Of a stretch of 64,000 bases of DNA, positions 25,162 to 34,652 are shown in pieces. The position numbers and the translations under genes are program-made. Numbering within the stretch: position 1 is the stretch's first letter; each line of letters opens with the position of its first letter. Source of the DNA: Saccharopolyspora flava (lineage in GTDB: Bacteria > Actinomycetota > Actinomycetes > Mycobacteriales > Pseudonocardiaceae). A model generated the notes under the pieces. That model searched no databases. It saw nothing but the letters and a program-made list of their open reading frames with translations, and was not told the origin of the DNA. The DNA is taken from assembly GCF_900116135.1 (NCBI RefSeq), contig NZ_FOZX01000005.1, forward strand, positions 367,745-431,744, read 5' to 3'.

Positions 25162-26445
25162 ATGGGTGATCGTCGGCGTGAGGTTCCGGGCACCGATCGG
25201 GTACTGGCCGATCCGCGCGTCGCCGCCGCCGTGCGGCGACTCGGGCACGAGCGGGTGGTGCGCACCGTGCGGGAGGTCGCGCAGCGGGCCCGCGACGGGC
25301 TGATCCCGCCGACCCGGGTCGTGGCCGACACCGTTGCGGCCCTGCCGGATTCGGCCTGCGGAATGCGGCGGGTGCTCAACGCGACCGGGGTGCTGCTGCA
25401 CACCAACCTCGGCCGCGCGCCGCTGTCGGCCGCCGCCCGGGAGGCACTGGAGGTGGCGGCCGGGACGACCGACGTGGAACTCGACCTCGACTCCGGCGAG
25501 CGCGGTCCGCGCGGCGCCTCGGCCGTGGCCGCGCTGCGGGAGGCGGTGCCGGCCGCGGAGGCCGCGCACGTGGTCAACAACGGGGCCGCCGCACTCGCGC
25601 TGGCCGCGACCGCGCTGGCCGCCGGGCGCGAGATCGTGCTGGCGCGCGGCGAGATGGTCGAGATCGGCGACGGCTTCCGCATCCCCGACCTGCTCACCTC
25701 CACCGGGGCGCGGCTGCACGAGGTCGGCACCACCAACCGGGTCCGGCTCGACGACTACCGCGCGGCTCTGGGCCCGGACACCGGGTTCGCGCTCAAGATC
25801 CACCCGTCGAACTTCGTGATCAGCGGCTTCACCGCCGAGGTCCCGGTCGCCGAACTCCGCGACCTCGACGTCCCCGTCGTGGCCGACATCGGTTCCGGGC
25901 TGCTGCGCCCCGACCCGGCGCTGCCCGGCGAACCCGACGCCACCACGACCCTGACCGACGGCGCCGATCTCGTCATCGCCAGCGGCGACAAGCTGCTCGG
26001 CGGCCCCCAGTGCGGACTGCTGCTGGGGCGCGCCGAGATCGTGCACCGGCTGCGCCGCCACCCGCTGGCGCGGGCGCTGCGAGTCGACAAGTTGACCCTG
26101 GCCGCGCTGGAGGCGACCGTGCGCGGTCCCCGCCCGCCGGTCACCGAGTCCCTGCACCGCACCGGGCTGCCGGAACGCGCTGCGGCGCTGGCGGATTCGC
26201 TGGCCGCCGCCGGAATCCCCGCCGAGGCCGTCGAGTCCCGGGCCACCGTCGGCGGTGGCGGGGCGCCCGGGGTGGACCTGCCGAGCGCGGCGGTGGCGCT
26301 GCCGGTCCGCTTCGCCAAGCAGCTGCGGCTCGGCATTCCCCCGGTGATGGCCCGGGTGGAGCGGCACCGCTGCCTGCTGGACCTGCGCGCCCTCGACCCG
26401 GCCGACGACGAGGCGCTGCGCCGCGCGGTGCTCGACGCCCACTAA
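25162..26445 (+). CDS. selA: L-seryl-tRNA(Sec) selenium transferase
   Basis: A 427-residue PLP enzyme. The family segment RRVLNATGVLLHTNLGRAPLS is at about residues 72-92 and the PLP lysine lies in ASGDKLLGGPQ (about 275). SelA converts seryl-tRNA(Sec) to selenocysteyl-tRNA(Sec) with selenophosphate. ATG at 25162 follows GGTGGGAACC. It stands immediately before selB (25 bp gap) and about 6 kb from the Sec-encoding formate dehydrogenase, its probable client. selD and the tRNA(Sec) gene are not seen in the window. Confidence 0.95.
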   Translation: MGDRRREVPGTDRVLADPRVAAAVRRLGHERVVRTVREVAQRARDGLIPPTRVVADTVAALPDSACGMRRVLNATGVLLHTNLGRAPLSAAAREALEVAAGTTDVELDLDSGERGPRGASAVAALREAVPAAEAAHVVNNGAAALALAATALAAGREIVLARGEMVEIGDGFRIPDLLTSTGARLHEVGTTNRVRLDDYRAALGPDTGFALKIHPSNFVISGFTAEVPVAELRDLDVPVVADIGSGLLRPDPALPGEPDATTTLTDGADLVIASGDKLLGGPQCGLLLGRAEIVHRLRRHPLARALRVDKLTLAALEATVRGPRPPVTESLHRTGLPERAAALADSLAAAGIPAEAVESRATVGGGGAPGVDLPSAAVALPVRFAKQLRLGIPPVMARVERHRCLLDLRALDPADDEALRRAVLDAH

Positions 26446-26469
26446 CCCGACGACCAGCGGGAGGTGCCG

Positions 26470-28221
26470 ATGCGCGTGGTGGCCACGGCCGGGCACGTCG
26501 ACCACGGCAAGTCGACGCTGATCCGGCGGTTGACCGGGATGGAACCCGACCGCTGGGCCGAGGAGCGCCGCCGGGGGCTGACCATCGACCTCGGCTTCGC
26601 CTGGACCGAGCTGCCCGACGGCTGCTCGGTGGCGTTCGTCGACGTGCCCGGCCACGAGCGGTTCGTGACCAACATGCTCGCCGGGGTCGGCCCGGTCCCG
26701 GCCGCGCTGTTCGTCGTCGCCGCCGACGAGGGCTGGATGCCGCAGTCCACCGAGCACCGCGACGCGCTGGACGCGCTGGGCGTGTCCGAGGGGCTGCTGG
26801 TCATCACCCGCAGCGACCTCGCCGACCCCGGGCCCGCGCTGGAGCAGGCCCGCGACCGGCTGCGCGGCACCGGCCTCGACGGCCTGCCGTCGGTGCAGGT
26901 CAGCGGCCGCACCGGGCGGGGAATCGGGGAACTGGCCGAAGCGCTGGACGCGATGCTGCACCGGCTCGCCCCGGCCGATCCGGACGCCGACGTGCGGTTG
27001 TGGATCGACCGCGCGTTCACCATCAGCGGCGCCGGGACGGTCGTCACCGGCACCCTGCAGGGCGGCACGCTGCGCGTCGGCGACCGGCTGCGGCTGACCC
27101 CGTCGGGTCTGGACACCACGATCCGGGGTTTGCACGCGCTCGGCTCGGCCGAGGAGTCGCTGTCGGCGCCCGCGCGGGTGGCGGTGAACCTGCGCGGCGT
27201 CGACCTCGACGGGCTCCGGCGCGGGCACGCGTTGATCACCCCCGGCCGGTGGCTGACCACCGACGTCCTCGACGTGCGCGTGCGGCCCCCGGCCGCGCGG
27301 GAACCGGCCGCGCTGCCGCAGCGGCTCACCCTGCACATCGGCTCGGCAGCGGTGCCGGTCCACGTCCGGCCGCTGGGCGCCGACACCGCGCGGCTGACGC
27401 TGCGGCAACCGCTGCCGCTGCGGATCGGCGACCGGGCGCTGCTGCGCGACCCCGGCGAGCACCGAGTCCGCGCGGGCGTCACGGTCCTCGACGTCCGCCC
27501 GCCCGAGCTGCGACGACGCGGCGCCGCCAGAGCGCGGGCCGCCGAGCTCGACCGGCTCGACGGCACCCCCGACGCGGCCGACGAACTCCGGCGACGCGGC
27601 CTGGTGCGGGCCGACGAGCTCGCCGCGATGGGCGCCACCCCGCCCGGCGACGGCCCGTGGCTGCTGTCCCCGCAGCACCGCGCGCACCTCGCCGCCCGGC
27701 TGCGCGACGCGCTCGCCGAGCACCGGCGCACCCACCCGCTCGACGACGGGATGACCACCGGGGCCGCGCTGCGCGCCCTGGACCTGCCCGATCCGGAGCT
27801 GTTGCCCGGCATCGCGACCGAAGCCGGAATCGCCCTCCACCGCGGTCGCCTCGGCGGCGGCTCGGACCTGCCGGACGCGGTGACGCGGGCCGTGGAGGTG
27901 CTGCGCGGCAGGCTGCGGGAACACCCGTTCCGGGCGCCCACGGCCGAGGAGCTGGCCGAACTCGGCCTCGGCGACCGCGAGCTGGCCGCCGCCGAGCGCA
28001 CCGGGGCGCTGCTGCGGCTCGCGCCCGGCCTCGCCCTGCTGCCCGACGCCGAGGAGGCCGCGCTGCCCCGGCTGGCCGAGCTCGACGAGCCCTTCACGCT
28101 CAGCGAGGCCAAGCGGGCACTGGACACCTCGCGCCGGGTCGCGGTTCCCTTGCTGGAGCTGCTGGCGCGCCGAGGCCGCACCCGACGCCTGCCCGACGGC
28201 ACCCACCGTCTGGGGCGCTAG
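26470..28221 (+). CDS. selB: Selenocysteine-specific elongation factor
   Basis: A 583-residue EF-Tu-like GTPase. GTP motifs: [10 protein letters not shown] (G1, residue 7), DVPGHERF (G3, about 58) and TRSD (G4 position, in place of the usual NKxD, as often in SelB). Domains II and III follow, then a C-terminal region of about 200 residues with winged helices that recognise the SECIS hairpin. ATG at 26470 has GGGAGG 7 bases before. It carries Sec-tRNA to UGA in fdhA. A little shorter than the E. coli protein (614). Confidence 0.95.
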   Translation: MRVVATAGHVDHGKSTLIRRLTGMEPDRWAEERRRGLTIDLGFAWTELPDGCSVAFVDVPGHERFVTNMLAGVGPVPAALFVVAADEGWMPQSTEHRDALDALGVSEGLLVITRSDLADPGPALEQARDRLRGTGLDGLPSVQVSGRTGRGIGELAEALDAMLHRLAPADPDADVRLWIDRAFTISGAGTVVTGTLQGGTLRVGDRLRLTPSGLDTTIRGLHALGSAEESLSAPARVAVNLRGVDLDGLRRGHALITPGRWLTTDVLDVRVRPPAAREPAALPQRLTLHIGSAAVPVHVRPLGADTARLTLRQPLPLRIGDRALLRDPGEHRVRAGVTVLDVRPPELRRRGAARARAAELDRLDGTPDAADELRRRGLVRADELAAMGATPPGDGPWLLSPQHRAHLAARLRDALAEHRRTHPLDDGMTTGAALRALDLPDPELLPGIATEAGIALHRGRLGGGSDLPDAVTRAVEVLRGRLREHPFRAPTAEELAELGLGDRELAAAERTGALLRLAPGLALLPDAEEAALPRLAELDEPFTLSEAKRALDTSRRVAVPLLELLARRGRTRRLPDGTHRLGR

Positions 28222-28292
28222 GTCTGCGATCTTCCCGCGCTCACCGCATCGTGGGAGGTGGCGACGCCGGCGCTCGGCGAGGGGAGCACGCC

Positions 28293-29231
28293 ATGCCGCG
28301 CAAGATCTGGACCGGGTCGATCAACTTCGGCCTGGTGACCATCCCGGTCGGGCTCTACGCCGCGACCGAGGACCACACCATCCAGTTCCACCAGTACCAG
28401 CGCGGGACCACCGACCGGATCCGCTACAAGCGCGTCAACGAGACCACCGGCGACGAGGTCGGCTACAACGACATCGTCAAGGGCCGCGAGCACGGCGACG
28501 GGATCATCACCGTCGAGCAGTCCGAACTGGACGAGATCGCGCCCGGCCGCTCGCGCACCATCGACATCTCGACCTTCGTCGACCTCACCGAGATCGACCC
28601 GGTGCACTTCCAGAAGACCTACTGGCTGGCACCCAACTCCAAGGAGCACTTCCGGCCCTACAACCTGCTGCGCCGCGCCATGCAGGAGACCGGGCAGGCC
28701 GGCATCGCCACCTTCGTGCTGCGCGGCAAGCAGTACCTCACCGCGGTGCGCGCCGACACCGACGTGCTGGCGCTGAACACGCTGTACTTCGCCGACGAGA
28801 TCCGCGATCCGGCCGACCTCGTCGGCGACCAGCCCGAGCAGGCCGAGCCCTCCGACAAGGAGCTGCGGATGGCCACCACGATCATCGAGTCGATGAGCGG
28901 CGAATGGGATCCCGAGTCCTACTCCGACACCTACACCGAGCGGGTCGAGGAGCTGCTGGCCGAGAAGGCCCGCGGCGGCGAGGTGCAGGCCGCCGAGGCA
29001 CCCCCGCAGCCCACCGACGTCATCGACCTCACCGAGGCGCTGCGGCGCAGCGTCGACGAGGCCCGCAAGGGCCGGGCCCCGAAGCCTTCCGAAGACCTCT
29101 CGGAGCTGACCAAGGCCGAGCTCGACGACCGCGCCCGGGAACTGGGCGTCAAGGGCCGCTCGAAGATGAAGCGCGCCGAGCTGGAACAGGCCGTGGCCGA
29201 CGCCGGGCGCGGCTCCCGGAAGGCCTCCTGA
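28293..29231 (+). CDS. ku: Ku protein for non-homologous end joining
   Basis: A 312-residue bacterial Ku homodimer subunit. The core (residues 1-255) begins [19 protein letters not shown] and includes the DNA-encircling ring; it continues with an acidic/basic linker and a C-terminal SAP-like helix pair ([26 protein letters not shown]), which is present in actinobacterial Ku with C-terminal extensions. It binds double-strand breaks and recruits ligase LigD. No LigD gene is adjacent. ATG at 28293 follows GAGGGGAG. Confidence 0.95.
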   Translation: MPRKIWTGSINFGLVTIPVGLYAATEDHTIQFHQYQRGTTDRIRYKRVNETTGDEVGYNDIVKGREHGDGIITVEQSELDEIAPGRSRTIDISTFVDLTEIDPVHFQKTYWLAPNSKEHFRPYNLLRRAMQETGQAGIATFVLRGKQYLTAVRADTDVLALNTLYFADEIRDPADLVGDQPEQAEPSDKELRMATTIIESMSGEWDPESYSDTYTERVEELLAEKARGGEVQAAEAPPQPTDVIDLTEALRRSVDEARKGRAPKPSEDLSELTKAELDDRARELGVKGRSKMKRAELEQAVADAGRGSRKAS

Positions 29232-29497
29232 CCAGGCACGGCCGCCGGTCGGGAAATCGATCGAAAAAGTTCCGCGATCTTGCGTCATGGCCGCGCCCGG
29301 GGCGGGTCCCGCTCGTGTGGGCGGACCTGGAGCCGCTCACGGGCGCGCGGAAAGCAGAGGGGATTCCGCGCGAGAAGAGCCGCCGGGGGCGTCCGCTGTG
29401 GATGCGGTCTCCCCCGGCGGTCCCCGCACGTGACCGGGTTCACCGGGCGGCGAGTCCGGCGGCACCGGGTGCGGCGCGATGTGCTGAGATTCAGGCC
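29232..29497. other. Spacer between ku and crtB-like gene with an inverted repeat
   Basis: No gene seen. An inverted repeat of CCGCCGGGGG (29380-29389) with CCCCCGGCGG (29411-29420) around a 21-nt loop could terminate ku transcription or form a leader. Confidence 0.45.
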
Positions 29498-30472
29498 ATG
29501 GACGCGGGTGCCTGGTCGGTGGTGGGAGCACGCCGGGAACTCGACGCCGCCGGCATCGCGCCCGCTCTGCGCCCCGCCTACCTGCGGTCCCGGGCGCTCA
29601 ACGCCGAGCACGGCCGCACCTACTTCCTGGCGACCCGGCTGCTGCCGCCGCACCGGCGGCCCGCCGTGCACGCCCTCTACGGCTTCGCCCGCTGGGTCGA
29701 CGACATCGTCGACGACCTCGGCCCCGACTCCCCCGCGCTGCGCGCCGAGCGCCTCGACGAGCTGGAGCACCTGCTGCGGCTGGCGTTGAAGGAAGGCGGC
29801 AGCGAGCACCCGGTGCTGGCGGCGCTGGCCGACACCGTGGAGCGGCACGCCATCGATCCGGGGCTGTTCGGGGACTTCCTGGCCTCGATGCGGATGGATC
29901 TCGCCGTCACCGACTACCCCACCCGCGCCGACCTGGAGCGCTACGTCCACGGCTCGGCGGCGGTGATCGGGCTGCAGCTGCTGCCGGTGCTGGGCACCGT
30001 CGGCGCTCCCGCCCGGGCGCGGGCGGCGGCCTCGGCGCTGGGCGTGGCGTTCCAGCTCACGAACTTCCTGCGGGACGTCGGCGAGGACCTCGACCGCGGC
30101 CGGGTGTACCTGCCGGCCGACGAGCTGGCGGTGTTCGGCGTGGACCGGCAGCGGCTGGCCTGGTGCCGCCGTCGCGGCCGGGCCGACGGGCCGGTGCGGC
30201 GGGCGCTGGCCGACCAGGTCGCGCGCACCCGCGCGCACTACCGCACCGCCGAGCCGGGGATCGCGCTGCTGGCGCCGGATTCGCGTCCGTGCGTGCGCAC
30301 CGCGGCGGTGCTCTACGGCGAGATCCTCGACCACGTCGTCGGATCGGGCTACGACGTGTTCGCCCGCCGCGTCGCCGTGCCCGTCTCGCGCAGGCTCGCC
30401 GTGGCCGCGCGGGCCGCGGGTGTGGTGCTGCTCTCGCGCGCGCTGCGTTCAGGCTCGGGTTCGCGCGGGTAG
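29498..30472 (+). CDS. Squalene/phytoene synthase family protein
   Basis: A 324-residue trans-isoprenyl diphosphate synthase. The first Asp-rich motif lies in [12 protein letters not shown] (about 66) and the second in [18 protein letters not shown] (about 190), both Mg-diphosphate sites. It joins two GGPP or FPP molecules to phytoene or a squalene-type product. No crtI desaturase or other terpene gene is adjacent, so the final product is open (carotenoid or hopanoid-like). ATG at 29498 is preceded by a weak AGGCC. Confidence 0.9.
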   Translation: MDAGAWSVVGARRELDAAGIAPALRPAYLRSRALNAEHGRTYFLATRLLPPHRRPAVHALYGFARWVDDIVDDLGPDSPALRAERLDELEHLLRLALKEGGSEHPVLAALADTVERHAIDPGLFGDFLASMRMDLAVTDYPTRADLERYVHGSAAVIGLQLLPVLGTVGAPARARAAASALGVAFQLTNFLRDVGEDLDRGRVYLPADELAVFGVDRQRLAWCRRRGRADGPVRRALADQVARTRAHYRTAEPGIALLAPDSRPCVRTAAVLYGEILDHVVGSGYDVFARRVAVPVSRRLAVAARAAGVVLLSRALRSGSGSRG

Positions 30473-30540
30473 TCCCAGGGCAGCCCGTCTCCGGGGCGGG
30501 CATCGCACCGTTTGCGTGTTCGACACCGGGGAGCCCGCCG

Positions 30541-30873
30541 ATGAGCCCACAACCGACCAGTTGGCAGAACGTCAGCGCGACCGCCGACATGATCACCGTC
30601 GCCGGGCATCGCCTGCACGAGGGCACGCGCGCGATCACCGACAGTCCCGCCGAGGCCGTCCGCGCGCGCGACGCGCTGCTGGACCTCAGCGCCGCGAGCG
30701 CCCGGCTGGCGCGGCAGCTCGACCTGCTGGCCGCCGACAGCGGCGGCGCGGGCGCCGAACCGCCCGAAGTGCACGTGGCCCTCGACCAGGCCGCGGCCGC
30801 GGCCGAAGACCTCGGCAACTGCACGCGGGTGGCTGCCCGGGCCATCGAGGACGAGCTGGGCGGCGAGCGCTGA
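30541..30873 (+). CDS. Hypothetical 110-residue alpha-helical protein
   Basis: ATG at 30541 preceded by GGGGAGCC; the frame has strong GC3 bias. The product begins MSPQPTSWQNVSATADM and is rich in Ala, Leu and Arg in heptad-like spacing (about 30-65 and 75-108), so two helices or a helical hairpin are expected. No signal peptide or known domain is recognised. It stands between crtB-like and subtilase genes, convergent with the latter. Confidence 0.6.
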   Translation: MSPQPTSWQNVSATADMITVAGHRLHEGTRAITDSPAEAVRARDALLDLSAASARLARQLDLLAADSGGAGAEPPEVHVALDQAAAAAEDLGNCTRVAARAIEDELGGER

Positions 30874-30903
30874 ACCCGCCGCCCAGTCGCACCTGCCGAC
30901 CCG

Positions 30904-32061
30904 TCACGGGGCTTGGACGAGTCCTGCGCCGACGTCGGTGGCCGGGAGCGGGAGCCGCCGGGCGGATTGGGTGAGCCTGGTCCACAGCGCCCGCGAGCGG
31001 TCCGGTGACTGCTGGGCGTGCAGCGCCGCGACGCCGGAGACGTGCGGGGTGGCCATGCTGGTGCCGTCGAGCTTGCGGTAGCGCTCGGCGCCGGGCCAGC
31101 TGGAGTAGACGTCGACGCCGGGCGCGGCCAGGTCGACCTGGCCGACGTTGTCGACGGTGCCGCAGGAGAAGTCGGCGACCTGCAGCTGCGAGTCGACCGC
31201 GCCGATGCCCATCACCGACGGGCAGTTCGCGGGGTGGCCGACCGGGGCGATCACGCCCGCCGAGCGCTGGCTCTCGTTGCCGGCGGCGGCGATGATCAGC
31301 GTGCCGCGCTCCAGGGCGCGCCGGGCCACCCGTTCGAACGCCTCCGAGTAGGGCGCGCCGGGTTCGGTCGGCGAGCCCAGCGACATCGACACGATCGAGC
31401 AGCCGTTGGAGATCGCCCACTCGATTCCCGACAGGATGCCGCTGTCGGAGCCCGATCCGTCGTCGCCGAGGACCTTCCCGGCGTAGATGCTGGCCTCGCT
31501 CGCGATCCCGTAGCCCGGCCCGGCCTGCGAGGTGCGCGGTCCGCAGGCGGTGCCGATGACGTGGGTGCCGTGGCCGTGCCCGTCGTGGGCGCTCTGGCCC
31601 TCGACGAAGGCGCCGGTGACGATGTCGCGCCCGGCGAAGTCGGGGTGCTGCTCGTCCAGGCCGGTGTCGAGCACGGCCACCCGCACCCCCGCCCCGGTCG
31701 CGGTGGAGGCGTCGGCCCGCACGGCCTGCAGCCCCCAGGTGAACTCGCCGTCGGCGGGCGGCGTCGGCTCGCCGATGGCGAAGACCCGGCGCTCGGCCTC
31801 GACTCCGGCGATCGGGCCGGTCTCGCCGACGGCGCGCTGCAGGCTGGCGAACTGCTCCTCGTCGGCGTCGATGAGCGCGACGCCGAGCTGGTGCAGCACG
31901 ATTCCGCCTGCGCCGCTGAACAACTCGCCCGGTGCGGCCCCCGCCGCGTCGGCGGTGTTGGCGGGCCGGATGCCCGTTAAGCGGGTCAGCTCGCGGGTGC
32001 CGATGATGGTCGATTCGTCTTCGAGCAGGACCAGGTACCGCCCGGTCGTACTGGATGTCAT
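30904..32061 (-). CDS. Cytoplasmic S8 (subtilisin-like) serine protease
   Basis: A 385-residue subtilase. Catalytic triad: Asp in AVLDTGLDEQHP (about 129), His in HGHGTHVIG (about 163), Ser in GTSMATPHVSG (about 341); oxyanion Asn in AAAGNES (about 266). The N-terminal 110 residues are not a typical signal peptide plus propeptide; they start MTSSTTGRYLVLLED with no hydrophobic core, so the enzyme probably works in the cytoplasm or is exported by another route. Divergent from the universal stress gene. Confidence 0.92.
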   Translation of the reverse strand: MTSSTTGRYLVLLEDESTIIGTRELTRLTGIRPANTADAAGAAPGELFSGAGGIVLHQLGVALIDADEEQFASLQRAVGETGPIAGVEAERRVFAIGEPTPPADGEFTWGLQAVRADASTATGAGVRVAVLDTGLDEQHPDFAGRDIVTGAFVEGQSAHDGHGHGTHVIGTACGPRTSQAGPGYGIASEASIYAGKVLGDDGSGSDSGILSGIEWAISNGCSIVSMSLGSPTEPGAPYSEAFERVARRALERGTLIIAAAGNESQRSAGVIAPVGHPANCPSVMGIGAVDSQLQVADFSCGTVDNVGQVDLAAPGVDVYSSWPGAERYRKLDGTSMATPHVSGVAALHAQQSPDRSRALWTRLTQSARRLPLPATDVGAGLVQAP

Positions 32062-32295
32062 GTCGCTCCTCGTCGATCGGTGGCGCGGATGTGCCTCATC
32101 GGTAACGGAGCGAGATCGACGATCACAACGAAAACGACACCGCTGAACCCGTTCGTGTTACGGGGTGGTGGATGGCAGGGCCCGACACGCCGCGGGCTGG
32201 ACGGGATCAGCTCCGCGTACTTCCATGGGGAGCGAGCCCGGTGCGAGGCAGCCCGATCAGGGCAGGCGCTGCGAGAGCCAACGCAGGAGGTCGTC

Positions 32296-32718
32296 ATGAC
32301 GGAGCACGGCAGGATCGTCGTCGGCGTGGACGGATCGGAGCCCTCGAAGTGCGCGATGCGCTGGGCGCTCAAGCAGGCCGCGCTCACCGGGTCGACGGTG
32401 CGCGCGATCGGGGCCTGGGAGTTCCCCGCGTTCTACTCCTGGGAGGGCGGCCCGATGCCGCCGGACGACTTCGAGGACTCGGCCCGGCAGTGCCTGGACG
32501 ACACCGTCGACGAGTTCCAGCGCTCCAGCGAGGTGACCATCGAGCGCGAGCTGGTGCACGGGCACGCCGCCCAGGCCCTCATCGACGCCTCCGCCGAGGC
32601 CGACCTGCTGGTGGTCGGCAGCAGGGGCCACGGCAGCTTCTACGGCGCGCTGCTCGGCTCGGTCAGCCAGCGCTCAGCGCTGCACTCCAAGTGCCCGGTG
32701 GTCATCGTCCGCCATTGA
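32296..32718 (+). CDS. Universal stress protein
   Basis: A 140-residue UspA-type protein. It starts RIVVGVDGSEPS and ends with the ATP-binding signature GSRGHGSFYGALLGSVSQ (G-2x-G-9x-G(S) pattern) followed by the terminal strand CPVVIVRH. Such single-domain USPs bind ATP and respond to hypoxia or starvation. GGAGGTCGTC precedes the ATG. 234 bp of promoter region lie between it and the divergent subtilase gene. Confidence 0.93.
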   Translation: MTEHGRIVVGVDGSEPSKCAMRWALKQAALTGSTVRAIGAWEFPAFYSWEGGPMPPDDFEDSARQCLDDTVDEFQRSSEVTIERELVHGHAAQALIDASAEADLLVVGSRGHGSFYGALLGSVSQRSALHSKCPVVIVRH

Positions 32719-32782
32719 GGAGCGGTCGAGCGGCTGCGTTGCTCGGCCGTGCGGGTAGCAGAACCTGATCGGCTCCGCCGGA

Positions 32783-33544
32783 TCACGCCGTGTGGCCGAG
32801 CCTTTCGGACAGGGCGGTGGCGCCTTCGCGGACCAGGTCGCGCAGGGCGGCCTCGGTCTCGTCGTTCCAGCGCAGGATCGGCACCGAGATGCTCATCGCG
32901 GCCACGACCGAGCCGCTGGTGTCGCGCACCGGGGCGGCCACGCAGGCCACCGACTCGTTGGACTCGCAGTACTCGCGGGCGACGCCGCCCTCGGCGATCT
33001 CGTCGAGCTCTTTGCGCAGCGTCTTGCGGTTGGTGATGCTGTGCTCGGTCATGCCGTCGAGCTTCTGCCCGCTGTAGAGCTCGTCGACCTCGGCGCGCGG
33101 CAGCGCGGCCAGCAGCGTCTTGCCCAGAGCGGTGCAGTGCGCCGGGAGCCTGCGGCCGACCGCGGAGACCATGCGCACCGGGTGCGAGCTGTCGACCTTG
33201 GAGACGTAGAGGACGTCGGCACCGTCGCGGACGCCCACGTGCACGGTCTCCTGGCAGCGCTCGGCGATCTCCTCGGCCACCAGCTGCCCCTCGCGGGCCA
33301 GGTCGAGCCGTTCGGCGTAGGCGGACCCCAGTTGGAAGCTGCGCACGCCCAACCGGTACTTGTTGGTGGCGCGCCCGGTGGGCATCAGGTAGCCGCGCTC
33401 GTTGAGGGTGCCGACCAGTTCGTGCACCGTGGTGCGGGGCAGCCCGAGTTGCGCGGTGATCTCCGGAGCGCTGAGCTCATCGGTCTCCAGGAACAGTTCG
33501 AGGACGTCGAAGGCCCGTTCCACCGCCGGTACCGCTCGTGCCAA
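32783..33544 (-). CDS. IclR family transcriptional regulator
   Basis: A 253-residue regulator: N-terminal winged helix (ERAFDVLELFLETDELSAPEITAQLGLPRTTVHELVGTL) and C-terminal IclR effector domain (HVGVRDGADVLYVSKVD, GKTLLAALP). I choose the TTG at 33544 because GGAAGGAG lies nine bases upstream; an in-frame GTG at 33562 has no such site. Divergent from the U32-peptidase-like gene (163 bp between), its likely target. The intergenic region is rich in CGAACAT/ATGTCGA half-palindromes that could be the operator. Confidence 0.9.
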   Translation of the reverse strand: MARAVPAVERAFDVLELFLETDELSAPEITAQLGLPRTTVHELVGTLNERGYLMPTGRATNKYRLGVRSFQLGSAYAERLDLAREGQLVAEEIAERCQETVHVGVRDGADVLYVSKVDSSHPVRMVSAVGRRLPAHCTALGKTLLAALPRAEVDELYSGQKLDGMTEHSITNRKTLRKELDEIAEGGVAREYCESNESVACVAAPVRDTSGSVVAAMSISVPILRWNDETEAALRDLVREGATALSERLGHTA

Positions 33545-33707
33545 CGCCGCTACTCCTTCCACTCCGGGCCAACCGGAGGGGTTGACCGATATTTCGAACA
33601 TCGTACCCGATGTCGATCGAGGTGGACGAGTTGTCTTGACCACGGATCGATCCCGATCATACGATTCTACGAACGTTGTTCGGAATGTCGAACGGAGTGT
33701 GTTCAAG

Positions 33708-34634
33708 GTGCGCCAGACGCGCGACTTCCTGCGATCCCTGGGTCTGCCCACCGACGACACGGCGGCCACCAGCGACAAGAGATTCCCCGATGGCGCCCAG
33801 TACCGCGTGGAGATCCCCAGCACCGAAGGACCCGAGGTCCTCAACGCGGTGCTGGCCGAGGCCGACCAGCGCGGCGTGCTGGTGCACCGCATCTCCCAGG
33901 GCAGCGGCGGGATGCTGCTCACCGACGACGAGCTGGCCGCGATGTCGGCCACCGCGGCCGCGCGCTCGGTGGAGCTGAGCCTGTTCGCCCGCCCGCTGGC
34001 CGGGTGGGACACCAGCGCCATGGCGGTCTCCTCCGGCGGCGCGCCCGTGGCCGCGCAGGCGCGCGGGACCGAGCAGCTGGTGCACGTGCTGGAGGACATC
34101 CGCCGCACCGCCGAGTCCGGCATCCGCAGCGTGCTCATCACCGACCTGGGCGTGCTCAAGGTCGCCTCGGCGATGCGGGCGGCCGGCGACCTGCCCGGCG
34201 ACATGCAGTTCAAGATCAGCGTGCAGATGGGGCTGGCGAACCCGGCGTCGGTGCGCATCGCCGAGGACCTCGGCGCCGACACCTACAACGTGCCCACCGA
34301 CCTGAGCCTCGGGCAGCTGGCGGCGATCCGGGCGGCCACCGACCTGCCGCTGGACATCTACGTCGAGGCGCCCGACGACATGGGCGGGTTCGTCCGGCAC
34401 TTCGAGATCGCCGAGATCGTGCGGGTCGCCGCCCCGGTCTACGTCAAGTTCGGGCTGCGCAACGCGCCCAACATCTACCCCAGCGGCACCCACCTCACCG
34501 ACACCGCGGTGCGGCTCGGCCGCGAGCGGGTGCGCCGCGCGCAGCTCGGTCTCGGGCTGCTGCGCCGCTACGCGCCCGACGCCGTCGCCTCGGCCCTTCC
34601 GGCCGAGGGACTGGCCGTGCCCGTGTCGGGGTAG
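33708..34634 (+). CDS. Peptidase U32-like protein
   Basis: A 308-residue protein resembling actinobacterial proteins annotated as U32-family peptidases: FPDGAQYRVEIPSTEG near the N-terminus, SLFARPLAGWDTSA (about 95), and a TIM-barrel-like pattern (SVLITDLGVL, LPLDIYVEAPDDMGG, APVYVKFG). GTG at 33708 is favoured by GGAG ten bases before it; a GTG nine bases earlier is possible. Lacks the long C-terminal collagenase region. Divergent from IclR, so probably an inducible catabolic or ring-modifying enzyme rather than a housekeeping protease; function open. Confidence 0.6.
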   Translation: MRQTRDFLRSLGLPTDDTAATSDKRFPDGAQYRVEIPSTEGPEVLNAVLAEADQRGVLVHRISQGSGGMLLTDDELAAMSATAAARSVELSLFARPLAGWDTSAMAVSSGGAPVAAQARGTEQLVHVLEDIRRTAESGIRSVLITDLGVLKVASAMRAAGDLPGDMQFKISVQMGLANPASVRIAEDLGADTYNVPTDLSLGQLAAIRAATDLPLDIYVEAPDDMGGFVRHFEIAEIVRVAAPVYVKFGLRNAPNIYPSGTHLTDTAVRLGRERVRRAQLGLGLLRRYAPDAVASALPAEGLAVPVSG

Positions 34635-34652
34635 CGGCCTATCGTCGGCGCC

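Noticed and set aside
25082..28292. Long minus-strand frame over selA and selB
   Set aside because: Shadow of the sel genes, low-complexity translation, no start or RBS.
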